Shown: piece after piece, positions 26,837 through 35,895 of the stretch
Layout of the letters: each line of letters begins with the position of its first letter
How positions within the stretch are numbered: the first letter of the stretch is position 1
Source: Kitasatospora sp. GAS204B
GTDB taxonomy: Bacteria; Actinomycetota; Actinomycetes; Streptomycetales; Streptomycetaceae
Length of the DNA: 64,000 bases
Assembly: GCF_029892155.1 (NCBI RefSeq)
Contig: NZ_JARZAG010000014.1
Coordinates: forward strand, 145,510-209,509
Direction: 5' to 3'
The notes under the pieces: model-generated
What the model was told of the DNA's origin: nothing
The model's input: only the letters and a program-made list of their open reading frames with translations
Databases searched by the model: none
Position numbers and translations under genes: made by a program

Positions 26837-27529
26837 CTACGGGATCCGGGCCAGGGCCGCCAGCACCTCTGGGAGGTACGGCGCCAGCGGACCCAGGTCG
26901 GTGGCTCGGGCGAAGGCCGGATGGCCGCGGTAGCGGTCAAGTTCGCGCAAGGCGTGCAGGCCGTAGTAGCCCGGTTGGCGGCCGGCCGACGTGTCGGGGG
27001 CATCAGCTATGTCCCGCCCGGCCACGATCGCCGACAGGCTCGCCTCGAACAGGTGGTGGCACTGCTGCACCCCCCGCAGCACGACGTCGTGGTAACGGGC
27101 GTCGGGGGGCAGGGGGAAACGCTCCTCGGCCAGTACCCGGCCGGTGTCGATCCCACGGTCGACCTCGTGGAGGGTGGCTCCGTACTCGGGGTGGCCGTGG
27201 AGCAGCGCGAAGATGACGGCCACCGAGGGCAGTCCCCGGTGCTGCGGGAGCAGACCGTTGTGGATGTTGTAGATCCGCAGGCCCGAGTCCACGAGCGCCG
27301 GCCCAAAGATCGTCCGGTTGTTGATGGACCACACGATGCCGTCCGTGCACCGCTCAACGATCCAGTGGGCCTGGGCATTGATGTCGGGGACGTGCTGGCA
27401 AGCACCAGCAGCGGCTTCGCGGCCCGCGTCCTTGGGGTCGTCCGAGCAGACCATGTCGATACAGTGACCGTTGGTGAGGGCGAACTCCACGGCCCGACGC
27501 AGCAGGGCACCTCTTCCCACGAAGATCAT
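26837..27529 (-). CDS. lstF: LstF-like formyltransferase
   Basis: This 230-aa protein belongs to the N10-formyl-THF-dependent formyltransferase fold. The catalytic triad region is intact: YNIHNGLLPQHRGLPS holds Asn and His, and GATLHEVDRGIDTGRVL holds the Asp. The start is taken as ATG 27529; GTG 27547 is an in-frame alternative without a ribosome site. The family formylates amines; in lipstatin biosynthesis LstF formylates the amino-acid ester attached by LstE. It lies between lstD (226-bp gap) and lstE (244-bp gap), not tightly coupled like A-B-C-D, so it may have its own promoter. In the lipstatin cluster as I recall it, E precedes F; here the order is reversed. Confidence 0.85.
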   Translation of the reverse strand: MIFVGRGALLRRAVEFALTNGHCIDMVCSDDPKDAGREAAAGACQHVPDINAQAHWIVERCTDGIVWSINNRTIFGPALVDSGLRIYNIHNGLLPQHRGLPSVAVIFALLHGHPEYGATLHEVDRGIDTGRVLAEERFPLPPDARYHDVVLRGVQQCHHLFEASLSAIVAGRDIADAPDTSAGRQPGYYGLHALRELDRYRGHPAFARATDLGPLAPYLPEVLAALARIP

Positions 27530-27755
27530 GCCGGACCTGCGGGCCACGGGCGGACGGCGGCGTTGCTGTGTGCGCGGACCGAGGTGTCAGTCGCCGGTGC
27601 CCGTCCTCGCGGCCTGCCCAGAATGGGTCTTTGGCTCGGAGCCGCGAAGCTTCGGAGGGTTGGACGTGAGCCGTTGTCAGAGGATGTCAACTGCAGGTGC
27701 CTTCCGTTCTCCTCGTGCCAGGCCTTCGGGGTGCCGTTTGCGTCCCGGGGGTGCC

Positions 27756-28802
27756 TCAACCCGGCTGCCGATAGGTGAGCGCCTCGACCCCACCGATCGA
27801 GTCGACCCATTCCACGAGCCGGCGCAGGCCGCTCTCCTGGTCCGTTTCGGGGGTGTAGCCGAAGGCTTCGCGGGCCGCGGTGGTGTCGTAGGTGCTGGAG
27901 CGGGTGAGCAGGGCCACCGAGTAGCGGCTCAGGGGTGGAGCAGTGGTGGCGGCCAGCTTCGGTAGCCGCCACAGCATGTCCGCCGACCTGGCCAGTGCGT
28001 CTGTGACCTGCGGGTGGATGCGCCTGGTGGGCGGGGTGGCGTGGAACAGTGCGGCCAGGCGGGCCAGGAACGCCCACAGGTCGGTGCGCTCGCGGTCCGC
28101 CACGAAGAAGGCCCGGCCGCCGACGTTCGCTGCGGGTGCCTGGGCGGCGCGCAGGCAGGCGGATACGGCATTGTCACTGTGGCACAGCGACACGAGTACC
28201 TGCTTGCCGCCGGATAAATCGGGCAGCCGCCCGGCCCTCATGGCCGCCACCATCCGGGGCACGAATCCCCTGTAGTCGCGCGGTCCCCAGATCCCCCGGG
28301 GCCGCAGCGCACAGGTGGTGAAGGCGAATTCGTCGGCAGCCAGAACCCGCTGTTCGGCGGCGGCCTTGGTCTCGGAGTAGAAGTTGAGCCAACGGTCGGG
28401 GTAAGGAGTGCCCTCGTCGATGTCGAGCTGGTCGCCGCCCTTGACTCCCATCAGGGCGCTGGGACTGCTGACGAACACCAGGCGGCTCACCCGCGAGCGT
28501 CGGCAGGCGTCCAGTAGCCGCTCGGTACCGCTGACATTGGCCTCCCAGAACTGGGCGCGGGTGCCGATGTCGGAGACCCGGGCCGCGCTGTGGTGCACCA
28601 CGTCGATGTCCCGGGTCGCCCGCAGCAGGGATTGGCTGTCGCCAAGGTCCCCGTAGACCAGGGACAGGCCAGCGACGGCGCGCAGTCCGGTGATGTCGCT
28701 GCCGACCCGTACCAGGGCCCGTACCTGGTGCCCCTCGCGGATGGCGCGGTCCACGAGGTGACCGCCGAGGAACCCGGTGGCGCCGGTCACCAGGATCCTC
28801 AT
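27756..28802 (-). CDS. lstD: LstD/OleD-like NAD(P)H-dependent 2-alkyl-3-ketoacyl reductase
   Basis: The 348-aa extended short-chain dehydrogenase has VTGATGFLGGHL at the N-terminus (nucleotide-binding GxxGxxG), VHHSAARVSDIG, and the YxxxK pair in FYSETKAAAEQ; ALRPRGIWGPRD follows, as in 3-beta-HSD/OleD enzymes. It should reduce the beta-keto acid made by LstA/LstB to the beta-hydroxy acid used by LstC. Its ATG overlaps the lstC stop (ATGA). A rare TTA codon sits at 28215-28217, in RLPDLSGGK, so translation may need the UUA-reading tRNA. Length is usual for the family. Confidence 0.88.
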   Translation of the reverse strand: MRILVTGATGFLGGHLVDRAIREGHQVRALVRVGSDITGLRAVAGLSLVYGDLGDSQSLLRATRDIDVVHHSAARVSDIGTRAQFWEANVSGTERLLDACRRSRVSRLVFVSSPSALMGVKGGDQLDIDEGTPYPDRWLNFYSETKAAAEQRVLAADEFAFTTCALRPRGIWGPRDYRGFVPRMVAAMRAGRLPDLSGGKQVLVSLCHSDNAVSACLRAAQAPAANVGGRAFFVADRERTDLWAFLARLAALFHATPPTRRIHPQVTDALARSADMLWRLPKLAATTAPPLSRYSVALLTRSSTYDTTAAREAFGYTPETDQESGLRRLVEWVDSIGGVEALTYRQPG

Positions 28803-30763
28803 GCCACACCGTCCTTGGCGGTCGGTGACAGGGACCGCCACCAGGTGGCGCCATACAACATGGTGAGCGCGATCGTGGCCCCGGGCCGGCGGCCAGCCGC
28901 GCGCCCTCGTGGCAGGGCCACCGGTATTTGGGCCGCGTGCACCACCACACTCAGGAACGCATCGATCCACCACAGCACGGACAGCGGTATGGAGTCGACG
29001 GGGTGGACCGCGCCGAGCAGCAGGTAGGCCCAGCCTGCCAGCGGGATCGTCCGCAGCGCCCAGCGCCGACCCTGCGGCTGCAGCTGGCGCTGTGCCCAGC
29101 GGGCAAGCTCCTCCCGCCCGATCTTGGCGTTGTGGCGCACATCGACCGGGAAGGCGCGGTGGCGCAGGAACTCCCCCAGGCCCTGAGTGACCGGGTTGGC
29201 CGCGGCCAGCGCGTGCAGTTCGTCCCGCACGCGCCGCCACTGGCGCCGGCCGACCCCCGGCTGGGTCTCCACGCACACCACCGGTCGCTGACGGTCGGCC
29301 TCGCCGACGCCGACCAACGCGCTGCGCCGCACCAGGGGATGGGCGTTGAACACTCCCTCACAGCGCACCGTGTGCAGGTCACCTGCGCCGGTGCGCACCC
29401 GCTGGCTCTTGCGCCCGCAGAACCACAGCCGACCCATGGCGTCCAGGTAGCCCAAGTCCCCCGTGCGGTGCCATATCTTGGCCGGACCGCGGGGGCTGTC
29501 GTCGTGGATCTTGTGCAGGCGGTCCGCTGCGGGCGCGGCATGGTAGCGGCGGCTCACCGCCGGCCCTGCGACCGTGATCTCGCCGACCTGCCAGGCCGAG
29601 TGTGCTTGCACCTCCGCCATGGACGCCACCGGCAGATCGGTGACTGGGATGATCCGTACCTCGATACCCGCAAGAGGTCGGCCCACACAGGTGCCGTCTC
29701 CCAGCGCGCTCAGGTCCGCCGACTCATGGAGGATCTGCGCCGACTGCACGGAGGAGATCGGCAGCGCCTCGGTGGCACCGTAGGTCACGTGGACCGTGGC
29801 GCTGCTGTCCAACACGGCACTCAGCTTCGCCACCAGCTCGGCCGGTACGGGGGCGCCCCCAGACACTACGCAACGCAGTGCCGGCAGTTCGGCGTTGTGG
29901 CACTCCAGGTGCTCGGCCAGGACGCGCAGCAAGGCCGGTGAGGCGAACATGGTGGACACATCGAAGCGGGTCAGCGCCGCCACCAGCAGGCCGGGGTCCG
30001 CGTGCGCCACCTTGGCCGGTGCTACCGGCGCCAGGACCAGGGTGGATCCAAAAAGCAGATCCAGAATCCCGTACAGGGGCAGTGTCACCAGCGAGACCTC
30101 CTCGCGGTGACGCCCGTGGGCGGCCTGGATCTGACGGGCCATCGCGGTGGCCATCGCGTGGGTGTACTCCACGCCCTTGGCGGGTCCGGTACTGCCGGTA
30201 GTGAAGCCGATCATCATCAGGTCGCTGCCGCGTATGGTGCGCGGCTGGTGCTCCTCGGCGGTACGCCGGCGAAGTCCCTCAAGGGTGTGGCCGCCCCAGA
30301 ACCAGCGCCGGCCCAGCGTCACCGTGATCCGGATCGAGGCGAAGGTCCGCCATCCCAGGACCCGCACGGCGTGGGCGATCGGCGGGCCGATGAAAGCCTC
30401 CGCGCCCACCGTTCGGTAGCAGTGCAGCATGCGCCGCACCCCCATCCCCGGGTCCACCACAACCGGCACCGCGCCAAGGCGGAACAGAGCGAAGGCGAGC
30501 GCGAACAGCTCGGGACCGGGGGCGGCCATCAGCACGGTCCGCATGCCCTTGGTGATGCCGATCGCGGCCAGCTCGTTCGCCAACTGCTCAACCTGGGCCT
30601 GGAGTTCCTGGTAGGAGAGCTCCCGGTAGCGGACCTCGCCGCCGGCGATGCGGCCATCGGGTGAAATGATCGCGACCTTGCTCGGGAAGGCATCGGCATT
30701 ATGCGCCAATTGGTCGGCCAGCGAGTCCTGCGATTCGAGACGGTAGTGCGCCAGCGATGTCAC
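28799..30763 (-). CDS. lstC: LstC/OleC-like AMP ligase (beta-lactone synthetase)
   Basis: The 654-aa enzyme starts at GTG 30763, overlapping the lstB stop (GTGA). Adenylation motifs are present: MMIGFTTGSTGPAKGVEYTH (A3), HVTYGATEALPIS (A5), IWHRTGDLGYLDAMGRLWFCG (A7/A8) and HNAKIGREELA with the catalytic lysine. The OleC subgroup converts 2-alkyl-3-hydroxy acids to beta-lactones through acyl-AMP. The C-terminal ~130 residues carry hydrophobic stretches (IPLAGWAYLLLGAVH, VLWWIDAFLSVVVHAAQI) that may anchor the enzyme at the membrane, a feature of several OleC/LstC relatives. It is translationally coupled on both sides. Confidence 0.88.
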   Translation of the reverse strand: MTSLAHYRLESQDSLADQLAHNADAFPSKVAIISPDGRIAGGEVRYRELSYQELQAQVEQLANELAAIGITKGMRTVLMAAPGPELFALAFALFRLGAVPVVVDPGMGVRRMLHCYRTVGAEAFIGPPIAHAVRVLGWRTFASIRITVTLGRRWFWGGHTLEGLRRRTAEEHQPRTIRGSDLMMIGFTTGSTGPAKGVEYTHAMATAMARQIQAAHGRHREEVSLVTLPLYGILDLLFGSTLVLAPVAPAKVAHADPGLLVAALTRFDVSTMFASPALLRVLAEHLECHNAELPALRCVVSGGAPVPAELVAKLSAVLDSSATVHVTYGATEALPISSVQSAQILHESADLSALGDGTCVGRPLAGIEVRIIPVTDLPVASMAEVQAHSAWQVGEITVAGPAVSRRYHAAPAADRLHKIHDDSPRGPAKIWHRTGDLGYLDAMGRLWFCGRKSQRVRTGAGDLHTVRCEGVFNAHPLVRRSALVGVGEADRQRPVVCVETQPGVGRRQWRRVRDELHALAAANPVTQGLGEFLRHRAFPVDVRHNAKIGREELARWAQRQLQPQGRRWALRTIPLAGWAYLLLGAVHPVDSIPLSVLWWIDAFLSVVVHAAQIPVALPRGRAAGRRPGATIALTMLYGATWWRSLSPTAKDGVA

Positions 30764-31704
30764 AGTGCGGTGTCTCCCGTTTCCAGCGGGGGCCGGTAGC
30801 TGGCGCATGCCGCGCTCAGCCCCGCCCCGGCGGTGACGAGCAGCAACTGCTCGGTGCCGGCGGGCAGGCCCGCCGCGGTAGCCTGCAGGTAGCCCAGGAC
30901 CGGGCCCGCGGTATGCGCCTCGCCGGTGCCCTCCATCGAAGGACCAGGCGGGGCGGATGCAAGCACCTGGGCCGCGTCCAGATTCAGACAGGACGCCAAC
31001 CGAGCGCCGAAGTCCGGCGCCGGGCGGCCGCAGAGGACCAGCGTCCGAGCCAGATCCAGGCCCTCGGCGCGGGCGTAGTCCGCGACAACCGAGGCGGTGA
31101 ACTCGAGCAAGCGCTCCTCCCGGTCCGCATCCCGCACCACAGTGACCACCGCACGGCCGCCGGCCCCCATGGTCGCGGTCTCCAAATGGCCCGCAACCGC
31201 GGGATCCCCCTGCCGGCTCCACGTGCGCACCCGTCCGAATCCGCGGTCTGGTTGCGTGCCGCGTTCCAACAGCAGCGCGCCACCCAGATCCGCGTACGGG
31301 TACAACGGGTCATCGCCGGCACAACCGCCGGGGTGAACGTCCGCGGCCGTCACCAGAACCCGGTCGCAACTCGCGGTCTCCAGCAACGCCTGCGCCACCT
31401 GGACGGCGTTCAGCACACCACAGGCGCCGTTCATCAGATCGAAGGAGAACGCGGCAGGGCCGGGATTCGCAAGGTAGTCCAGGTTGATCCCCACCTCCTT
31501 CTGGATCAGCGCGGCCATGGCCGGCTCGAAGGTATTGGCCTCGCGATAGACGCCCACGTTGATCAGCGCGCCGACGGACTGCGGCGCCAGCCGTGCCGTG
31601 GCAAGGCAGTCGCGCGCAGCCAGCGCAGCCAGCCCTACCGCAGTGCACCCGCTCTGCCCAGCGGGAGGCAACACACCCGAGGCCGCCGTGATGACAGTGG
31701 TCAC
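30760..31704 (-). CDS. lstB: LstB-like partner subunit of the OleA-type condensing enzyme
   Basis: This 314-aa thiolase-fold (KAS III-like) protein starts at GTG 31704, 3 nt after the lstA stop. MNGACGVLNA keeps a cysteine (C95), but the usual catalytic His region is LVLCGRPAPDFG and the Asn region is SMEGTGEAHTAG, so two of the three Cys-His-Asn residues are lost. Glu60 in YREANTFEPAMA is kept at the place of the OleA base that reaches across the dimer. This fits the reported LstA-LstB heterodimer, in which one chain carries the triad and the other donates the glutamate. It is somewhat shorter than LstA. Confidence 0.87.
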   Translation of the reverse strand: MTTVITAASGVLPPAGQSGCTAVGLAALAARDCLATARLAPQSVGALINVGVYREANTFEPAMAALIQKEVGINLDYLANPGPAAFSFDLMNGACGVLNAVQVAQALLETASCDRVLVTAADVHPGGCAGDDPLYPYADLGGALLLERGTQPDRGFGRVRTWSRQGDPAVAGHLETATMGAGGRAVVTVVRDADREERLLEFTASVVADYARAEGLDLARTLVLCGRPAPDFGARLASCLNLDAAQVLASAPPGPSMEGTGEAHTAGPVLGYLQATAAGLPAGTEQLLLVTAGAGLSAACASYRPPLETGDTAL

Positions 31705-31707
31705 AGG

Positions 31708-32769
31708 TCACACCCCCAGGGTGGAGATCGTCGCGGACAGAGCACCGGTCACCACGCCCGAGGCGGCAGGAACCAGCAGGAACTTGGCGCCCTGGCGAGC
31801 GCTGCCCGCCTTCAAATGCTGCTGAAGCGTCAGGAAATGCGCGGTCGAGGCAGTGTTGCCAGTCCACGCAACGACATTCAGGGAGGGCGGCATCGCCACA
31901 CCGAACTCCTCCTCCCCGGTAGCGTTGACGAACTCCACGAATCGGGTACCGACTTGATGCTGAATGATGTAGTCGAAGCCCTCATCCGCGAACGTACGTC
32001 CCTGCTTGGCCAGCAGGTCCCCGTGAAAGCTCGGCCACAGCCGCAGGCGGTCCCTCGTATGCATCTGCTTGTTGTCCGTATAGAGAGCGATGCCCTGGGT
32101 GCGGTCACTGGGCATCCCCATGCACAGATGCGCGTACTCCGCACACGTCATCAGGTCCACGTAGTGAATCCGATCGGCCTCGTCCACCGACTCGTCCAGG
32201 ATCACCGCCGCCGCCGAGTCGCCCACCGACAGCGAGGCAAACTGCGGGTCATAGGAATCGGTCAGCTCCACCGCGGCGGTCTCGGAAATCTTCGTGGCCT
32301 GCTCGCCACTGACCACCAGACCATTACGCACCACACCCGCGCGAATCATCCGGTCCAGCAGGTAGACGCCGGTCATCATCCCGGCACAGGCGTTGGACAC
32401 GTCGAAGTGGATCGCAGCATCGGCACCCAGCTCCTGCGACAGCATCCGGGCGAAGGAGGGCTCGAACGTGAACCGGCCGCCGTCCTTGAAACGGGTGATC
32501 GAGGCAGAGATGACCACATCCAACTCGGCTGCGGCATAACGAGAGTTGGCCAGGCACTCACGCGCCGCCTTCAGCGCCAGGCCATAGGAGTCCTCCCCCG
32601 CCTGCGGCGAAGGGTCGTAGACCCTTCGCTCGGCCACACCGGTGATCCGCTCCAGATCGACATCCGGGGTGCCGCTCACCCTCGCAAGGAGGTCCGCGGT
32701 CGACAACACCGTCGGTGGCAGATATGCCCCCAGCGCCTCGAACCGGCTACTACGCGTACTCGTCGTCAT
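31708..32769 (-). CDS. lstA: LstA-like OleA-type thiolase (acyl-CoA head-to-head condensation)
   Basis: The 353-aa protein starts at ATG 32769 behind GGAGAGGGA. The catalytic triad is complete: C128 in DVSNACAGMMTG, H271 in YIIQHQVGTRF, and N305 in AWTGNTASTAHF. FTFEPSFARML has a glutamate (E103) like OleA. OleA enzymes join two fatty acyl-CoAs by decarboxylation-free Claisen condensation to a 2-alkyl-3-keto acid; in lipstatin formation LstA does this with LstB. It is the first gene of the A-B-C-D block. A candidate promoter with TTGACA lies 45 bp upstream. Confidence 0.9.
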   Translation of the reverse strand: MTTSTRSSRFEALGAYLPPTVLSTADLLARVSGTPDVDLERITGVAERRVYDPSPQAGEDSYGLALKAARECLANSRYAAAELDVVISASITRFKDGGRFTFEPSFARMLSQELGADAAIHFDVSNACAGMMTGVYLLDRMIRAGVVRNGLVVSGEQATKISETAAVELTDSYDPQFASLSVGDSAAAVILDESVDEADRIHYVDLMTCAEYAHLCMGMPSDRTQGIALYTDNKQMHTRDRLRLWPSFHGDLLAKQGRTFADEGFDYIIQHQVGTRFVEFVNATGEEEFGVAMPPSLNVVAWTGNTASTAHFLTLQQHLKAGSARQGAKFLLVPAASGVVTGALSATISTLGV

Positions 32770-32794
32770 CGTCCCTCTCCATCTACGGTCTACC

Positions 32795-32819
32795 GGTCCA
32801 AATGCGCACCCCATGTCAA
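32795..32819 (-). promoter_or_regulatory. possible promoter of the lst operon
   Basis: On the minus strand TTGACA (32819-32814) is followed after about 17 nt by CCGGTAGACC, a poor -10 element, ahead of the lstA ribosome site. Spacing to the ATG (45 nt) is reasonable. GGACCGGTAGACC contains the palindrome ACCGGT. No other consensus-like promoter was seen between 32770 and 33100. Confidence 0.35.
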
Positions 32820-33324
32820 CAACGCATGCCCGATACAGCCGGGACCGGCGCAACGCAGGAACGACGGACCCGGCGGTTCAGCGCGAAAAGCGAACAGGAT
32901 CCCCCGGGTCGCCCGCGCAGGACTTCGCCCTCACCGCGCCCCCTGCCCGCCCGCCGCCTGGACCGGGCTCTGCCACATCCCCTGGGATACAGCGCTCCCG
33001 CGCGCAGTCCAAGCCGCTACCCGCACGCTCCGCGCGGGACCGCGCAGACTCCCTCAACGGTTGCGCTGCCCGCGCAGGAGCCAAGCAGCCCCGAGAGCCC
33101 TCACCATCGACCCTTCCCACCCAGTGCCATACAGGACCGGTGATCAACTTATCCACCGCACAGCACCAACGGACCCGCAGAAATGCCACATCCGCCACCG
33201 ACCAAAGTCGATGACGGGCGCGGCTCGTGGCCGCGAACCAAGCGACGGGAGCGCATGGGACTATCAGGATTCCGGCTCTGTTCCGTAGTCGGTGACGCTG
33301 CGTCTCCGGCTGCAATCATGGGAG
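32820..33324. other. gene-free stretch upstream of lstA
   Basis: No supported gene. It holds the far upstream region of lstA and ends at the ISL3 transposase remnant. A single TTATCCACC (33149-33157) resembles a DnaA box but stands alone. A regulator gene for the lst operon is not found here. Confidence 0.45.
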
Positions 33325-34200
33325 ATGGATGGTTCCAACTCTCTTGTGAACGTGGTGTTTTCCGGGTTGTCGGCGTTGGTCGTCGAAGATGTGGTGGGTG
33401 GCGATGAGGTAGTCCGGGTGACGGCCCGGACCAGGGACGTCCCGGTGCCGTGCCCGGTGTGCGGGGTGCCGAACGCGAAGGTGCACGACTGTCACGGGCG
33501 GACGGTGGCGGACATGCCGGTGGACGGCCGCCGGGTAGCCGTCCGGATGAGAGTGAAGCGGCTGGTCTGCCCGGTGCTGGGCTGCCATCGGCAGACATTC
33601 CGGGAACAGGTCCCCGGGCTGCTGGAGCGCCTTCAGCGCCGTACTACCCGCCTAACCAGGCAAATCTCGCAGGTGCTCAAGGAGTTATGCGGCCGGGCGG
33701 CCGCCCGCCTCACACGAGCTCCAGCGATGCCGGTCGCCTACACCGCCGCCCTGCGCCTGCTCCAGCGCATCCACACTCCGTCGAGACCAGCGAGCGGATC
33801 GACGTCCTGCCGGACGCGGTGCAGGTCAGCAACAGGTGGCGCCTGTGGAGCAACCTGTGCGGCAAGGTCCTGGCCGAGGTTCGCTCCCACGCCGGCTGCT
33901 GGGCCACCGTCGTGGACCCCGCCCGGCCCGCAGGCGTACGCGAGCAGACCACCCGCGCGCGCTGGCAGCGGGTCCATCATCTCCTCGACCAGGGCGTCGG
34001 CCTGCTCGAATGCGCCCGCCGCCTCGACGTCGCCCTGAACACCGTCAAGCGCTACGCCCGCATGAAGGCTCGACCGCGCCGCCGTCGACGCCGGACTCAC
34101 CCTCCCGTGCCACAACGGCCGCAGCTCGGGGGTGATCTGTGGCCGGCCCCAGGTGCCGCGCGGGCCGGATCTGCTCGGCCGGCCAGGCCTCGGAGTGCTC
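33325..34200 (+). pseudogene. ISL3-family transposase remnant, frameshifted with internal deletion
   Basis: From ATG 33325 the first frame encodes the ISL3 N-terminus: zinc-binding PVPCPVCGVPNAKVHDCHG, MPVDGRRVAVRMRVKRLVCP and QTFREQVPGLLERLQRRTTRL. From about 33780 the homology continues in another frame: SERIDVLPDAVQVSNRWRLW, HAGCWATVVDPARP and LNTVKRYARMK. The stretch between IDVLP and LPDAVQ, which normally holds the first catalytic Asp region, is deleted, apparently by recombination between two LPD codings. A last block (LDRAAVDAGLTLPCHNGRS, about 34065-34125) is in a third arrangement. Inactive. Confidence 0.85.
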
Positions 34201-34564
34201 CCGCTCCACCCACGCTTGGCGACCGGCCCGCAATTTGTAGAACTGGAGAACCGGGCGAGGGCACGAACTGGCGGTGCGCCGTGCGCTCGCCCTTGTCCAC
34301 GGACGTCCGTTCGCTGCGACCGACTCGGGTGCCGCCGTCTCTTCGGGCTCGCCAGGCGATCGGACACCTATCCACTCTGCGCCTCTCCGCGCTCTCCTCA
34401 CGAACTCGGCGACGCCTCCGTGGAGGCCGGGACCGCGCTGCTCCAGGAACTGCTGCCATGTCCGGCGTCCGCCCGCTGGCGCTCGATCCGAACACCGCTG
34501 ACGTACGAAGTCGTGGGCGCCCGGCAAGCACGCCGCCGGGCGCCGTCACACGCCCGGCGAGGTG

Positions 34565-35125
34565 TCAGGCCGGAGTGATCGCGTTCCACGTCAGCTCACG
34601 CTGGTAACCATGACGCCAACCGCGGGTGTGGACCGGGTCAGTTCGGGGGTAGTCCCCGGCCGGGGACATGGCGTCAACGTTCTGACCGCTGTCCCAGAAG
34701 GACTGCAGCGCGCTGGCGCCCCAGTCCTCTCCTCCTCCCCAGGACCACAGCTGGGCGTTCGCGCCCAGGCTCGAGGCGCCGGGGACCTCCATCACCACTG
34801 CGCCCTGGTTACCGCCGGTGTACGCCATCACCTGTCCCTTAGCCAGGTTGAGCAGCGTGAACTGGGATGAGGCGCCGAGCTCCATCCACATGCAGTAGGG
34901 GTTGGCGGTGCTGATCGGCTGCAGCCAGACCGACTCGTCGTTCGGGCTGGCACACAACACGTAACCATGGAAGGTGCCACTTTCGATCATGACCGTCCCG
35001 GGAGCGGCACTTGGGGCGGCCGAGGCGGCGGGCGCCCCAGCCAGGCACACCGCAGTGAGTCCAGCGGCTGCGAAGGCGGCACTGAGGGGGCGTCGGATGG
35101 CAGAGCCACGGCGAAGTCGTGTCAC
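34565..35125 (-). CDS. small exported protein, possibly carbohydrate-binding
   Basis: The 186-aa precursor starts at GTG 35125 after AGGAG. The signal peptide is residues 1-37 (VCLAGAPAASAAPSA). The mature part has FHGYVLCASPNDESVWLQP, QFTLLNLAKGQVMAYTGG and QLWSWGGGEDWGASALQSF, a repeating pattern of short beta strands with W/Q/L-W-W elements like beta-trefoil (ricin-type) lectins, but the QxW triplet is not clear. A single pair of cysteines is present. It lies between ISL3 and tnpB remnants. I am sure of export, less so of fold. Confidence 0.65.
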   Translation of the reverse strand: MTRLRRGSAIRRPLSAAFAAAGLTAVCLAGAPAASAAPSAAPGTVMIESGTFHGYVLCASPNDESVWLQPISTANPYCMWMELGASSQFTLLNLAKGQVMAYTGGNQGAVVMEVPGASSLGANAQLWSWGGGEDWGASALQSFWDSGQNVDAMSPAGDYPRTDPVHTRGWRHGYQRELTWNAITPA

Positions 35126-35774
35126 GAGGGATCACTCCTGCAGCTGGTCGGATGGCGAATGTGTTCGAGGGCACAGCCCGCACCTGGATGTGGTGGAGTG
35201 CCCATTTCCCAAGCCTGCAATGTGCACGACAAAGCTTGGGAATGCAGACACTACAAGCACCCCCGCATGTGCGGTATGGATATTCCGGCCACTCCCCCCC
35301 CGGGGGGGGGCGACAGCGCCGCTTGAAGGTGAGCCCTCCCATTCGATGGCCCCACATCGGCACTGCTCCCCCACTGGGACCTGGCTCTTCGCCCAGGACA
35401 TCGAGTGGCCGCGCAGTGCACCCTCATGACCCGAACGGGAGAACCGGGGCGTCGACGACCCGACATGCCCCAGTCACAGGCCGACACGCTCGGTGGCCTG
35501 ATCACGCCCCTGAGTGATCGATCCCTGGAGCTTGAACGTTCATCTGCCGACTGGCCGGGCACTGCCCGCTGCTGCAGTGCTCGGCCAGGCGATCCGCTTG
35601 GACATCGACTCCAGGATGAAGCGGGTCCACGGGGAAGCTGACACGCCGTTGCACAGCGCCCTACCCTGGTGCCGCCGTCGCTTTCACCCTGGGCGCCATG
35701 GGATATCAACTTGACCCCCGGGCTTGCGGGTAGGGCGCGGCTGACTGCCGCGTGGCCTCCCACGTCCGAGTCAC
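35126..35774. other. gene-free stretch with C8G9 palindrome and possible tnpB right end
   Basis: No supported gene. A run of eight C followed by nine G at 35294-35310 is a homopolymer palindrome. Near 35705-35745 the minus strand reads CCCGCAAGCCCGGGGGTCAA then GTTGAT, resembling an IS200/IS605 right end belonging to the tnpB scrap at 35775. Confidence 0.4.
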
Positions 35775-35895
35775 CTACCCCGCGATCCACGCGGCCTCGC
35801 CCCTGCGGGCGATATTGCGGGATGCATTGTGGTCCGCGTGCATGATCACACCGCAGGCGCGGCACGCGAACGTCGCTTGATCGACGCGGTTATGG
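35775..35895 (-). pseudogene. tnpB: 3' fragment of a second tnpB (zinc ribbon and RuvC-III)
   Basis: The minus strand reads VDQATFACRACGVIMHADHN then ASRNIARRGEAAWIAG and a stop. This is the second half of the TnpB zinc ribbon (CxxC) and the final RuvC motif with its Asp (HADHNASRNIA). It differs from the element at 2981-3690, so it is an independent insertion. Nothing of the rest of the gene is left upstream. Confidence 0.75.

Noticed and set aside
33149..33157. TTATCCACC, a DnaA-box-like 9-mer
   Set aside because: Single occurrence, no cluster, no replication gene nearby; not an origin.
30757..33288. 843-codon plus-strand open frame antisense to lstA-lstC
   Set aside because: The minus strand has clear catalytic motifs and coupled starts; the plus frame is low-complexity Arg/His/Gln sequence.
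34190..34530. Minus-strand frame with WQQFLEQRG ... VLQFYKLRA reminiscent of a tyrosine recombinase N-terminus
   Set aside because: Similarity is short and lacks the catalytic R-H-R-Y part; not enough to annotate.
35294..35310. C8G9 homopolymer palindrome as a regulatory site
   Set aside because: No associated gene or repeat partner; probably chance or an assembly-sensitive tract.
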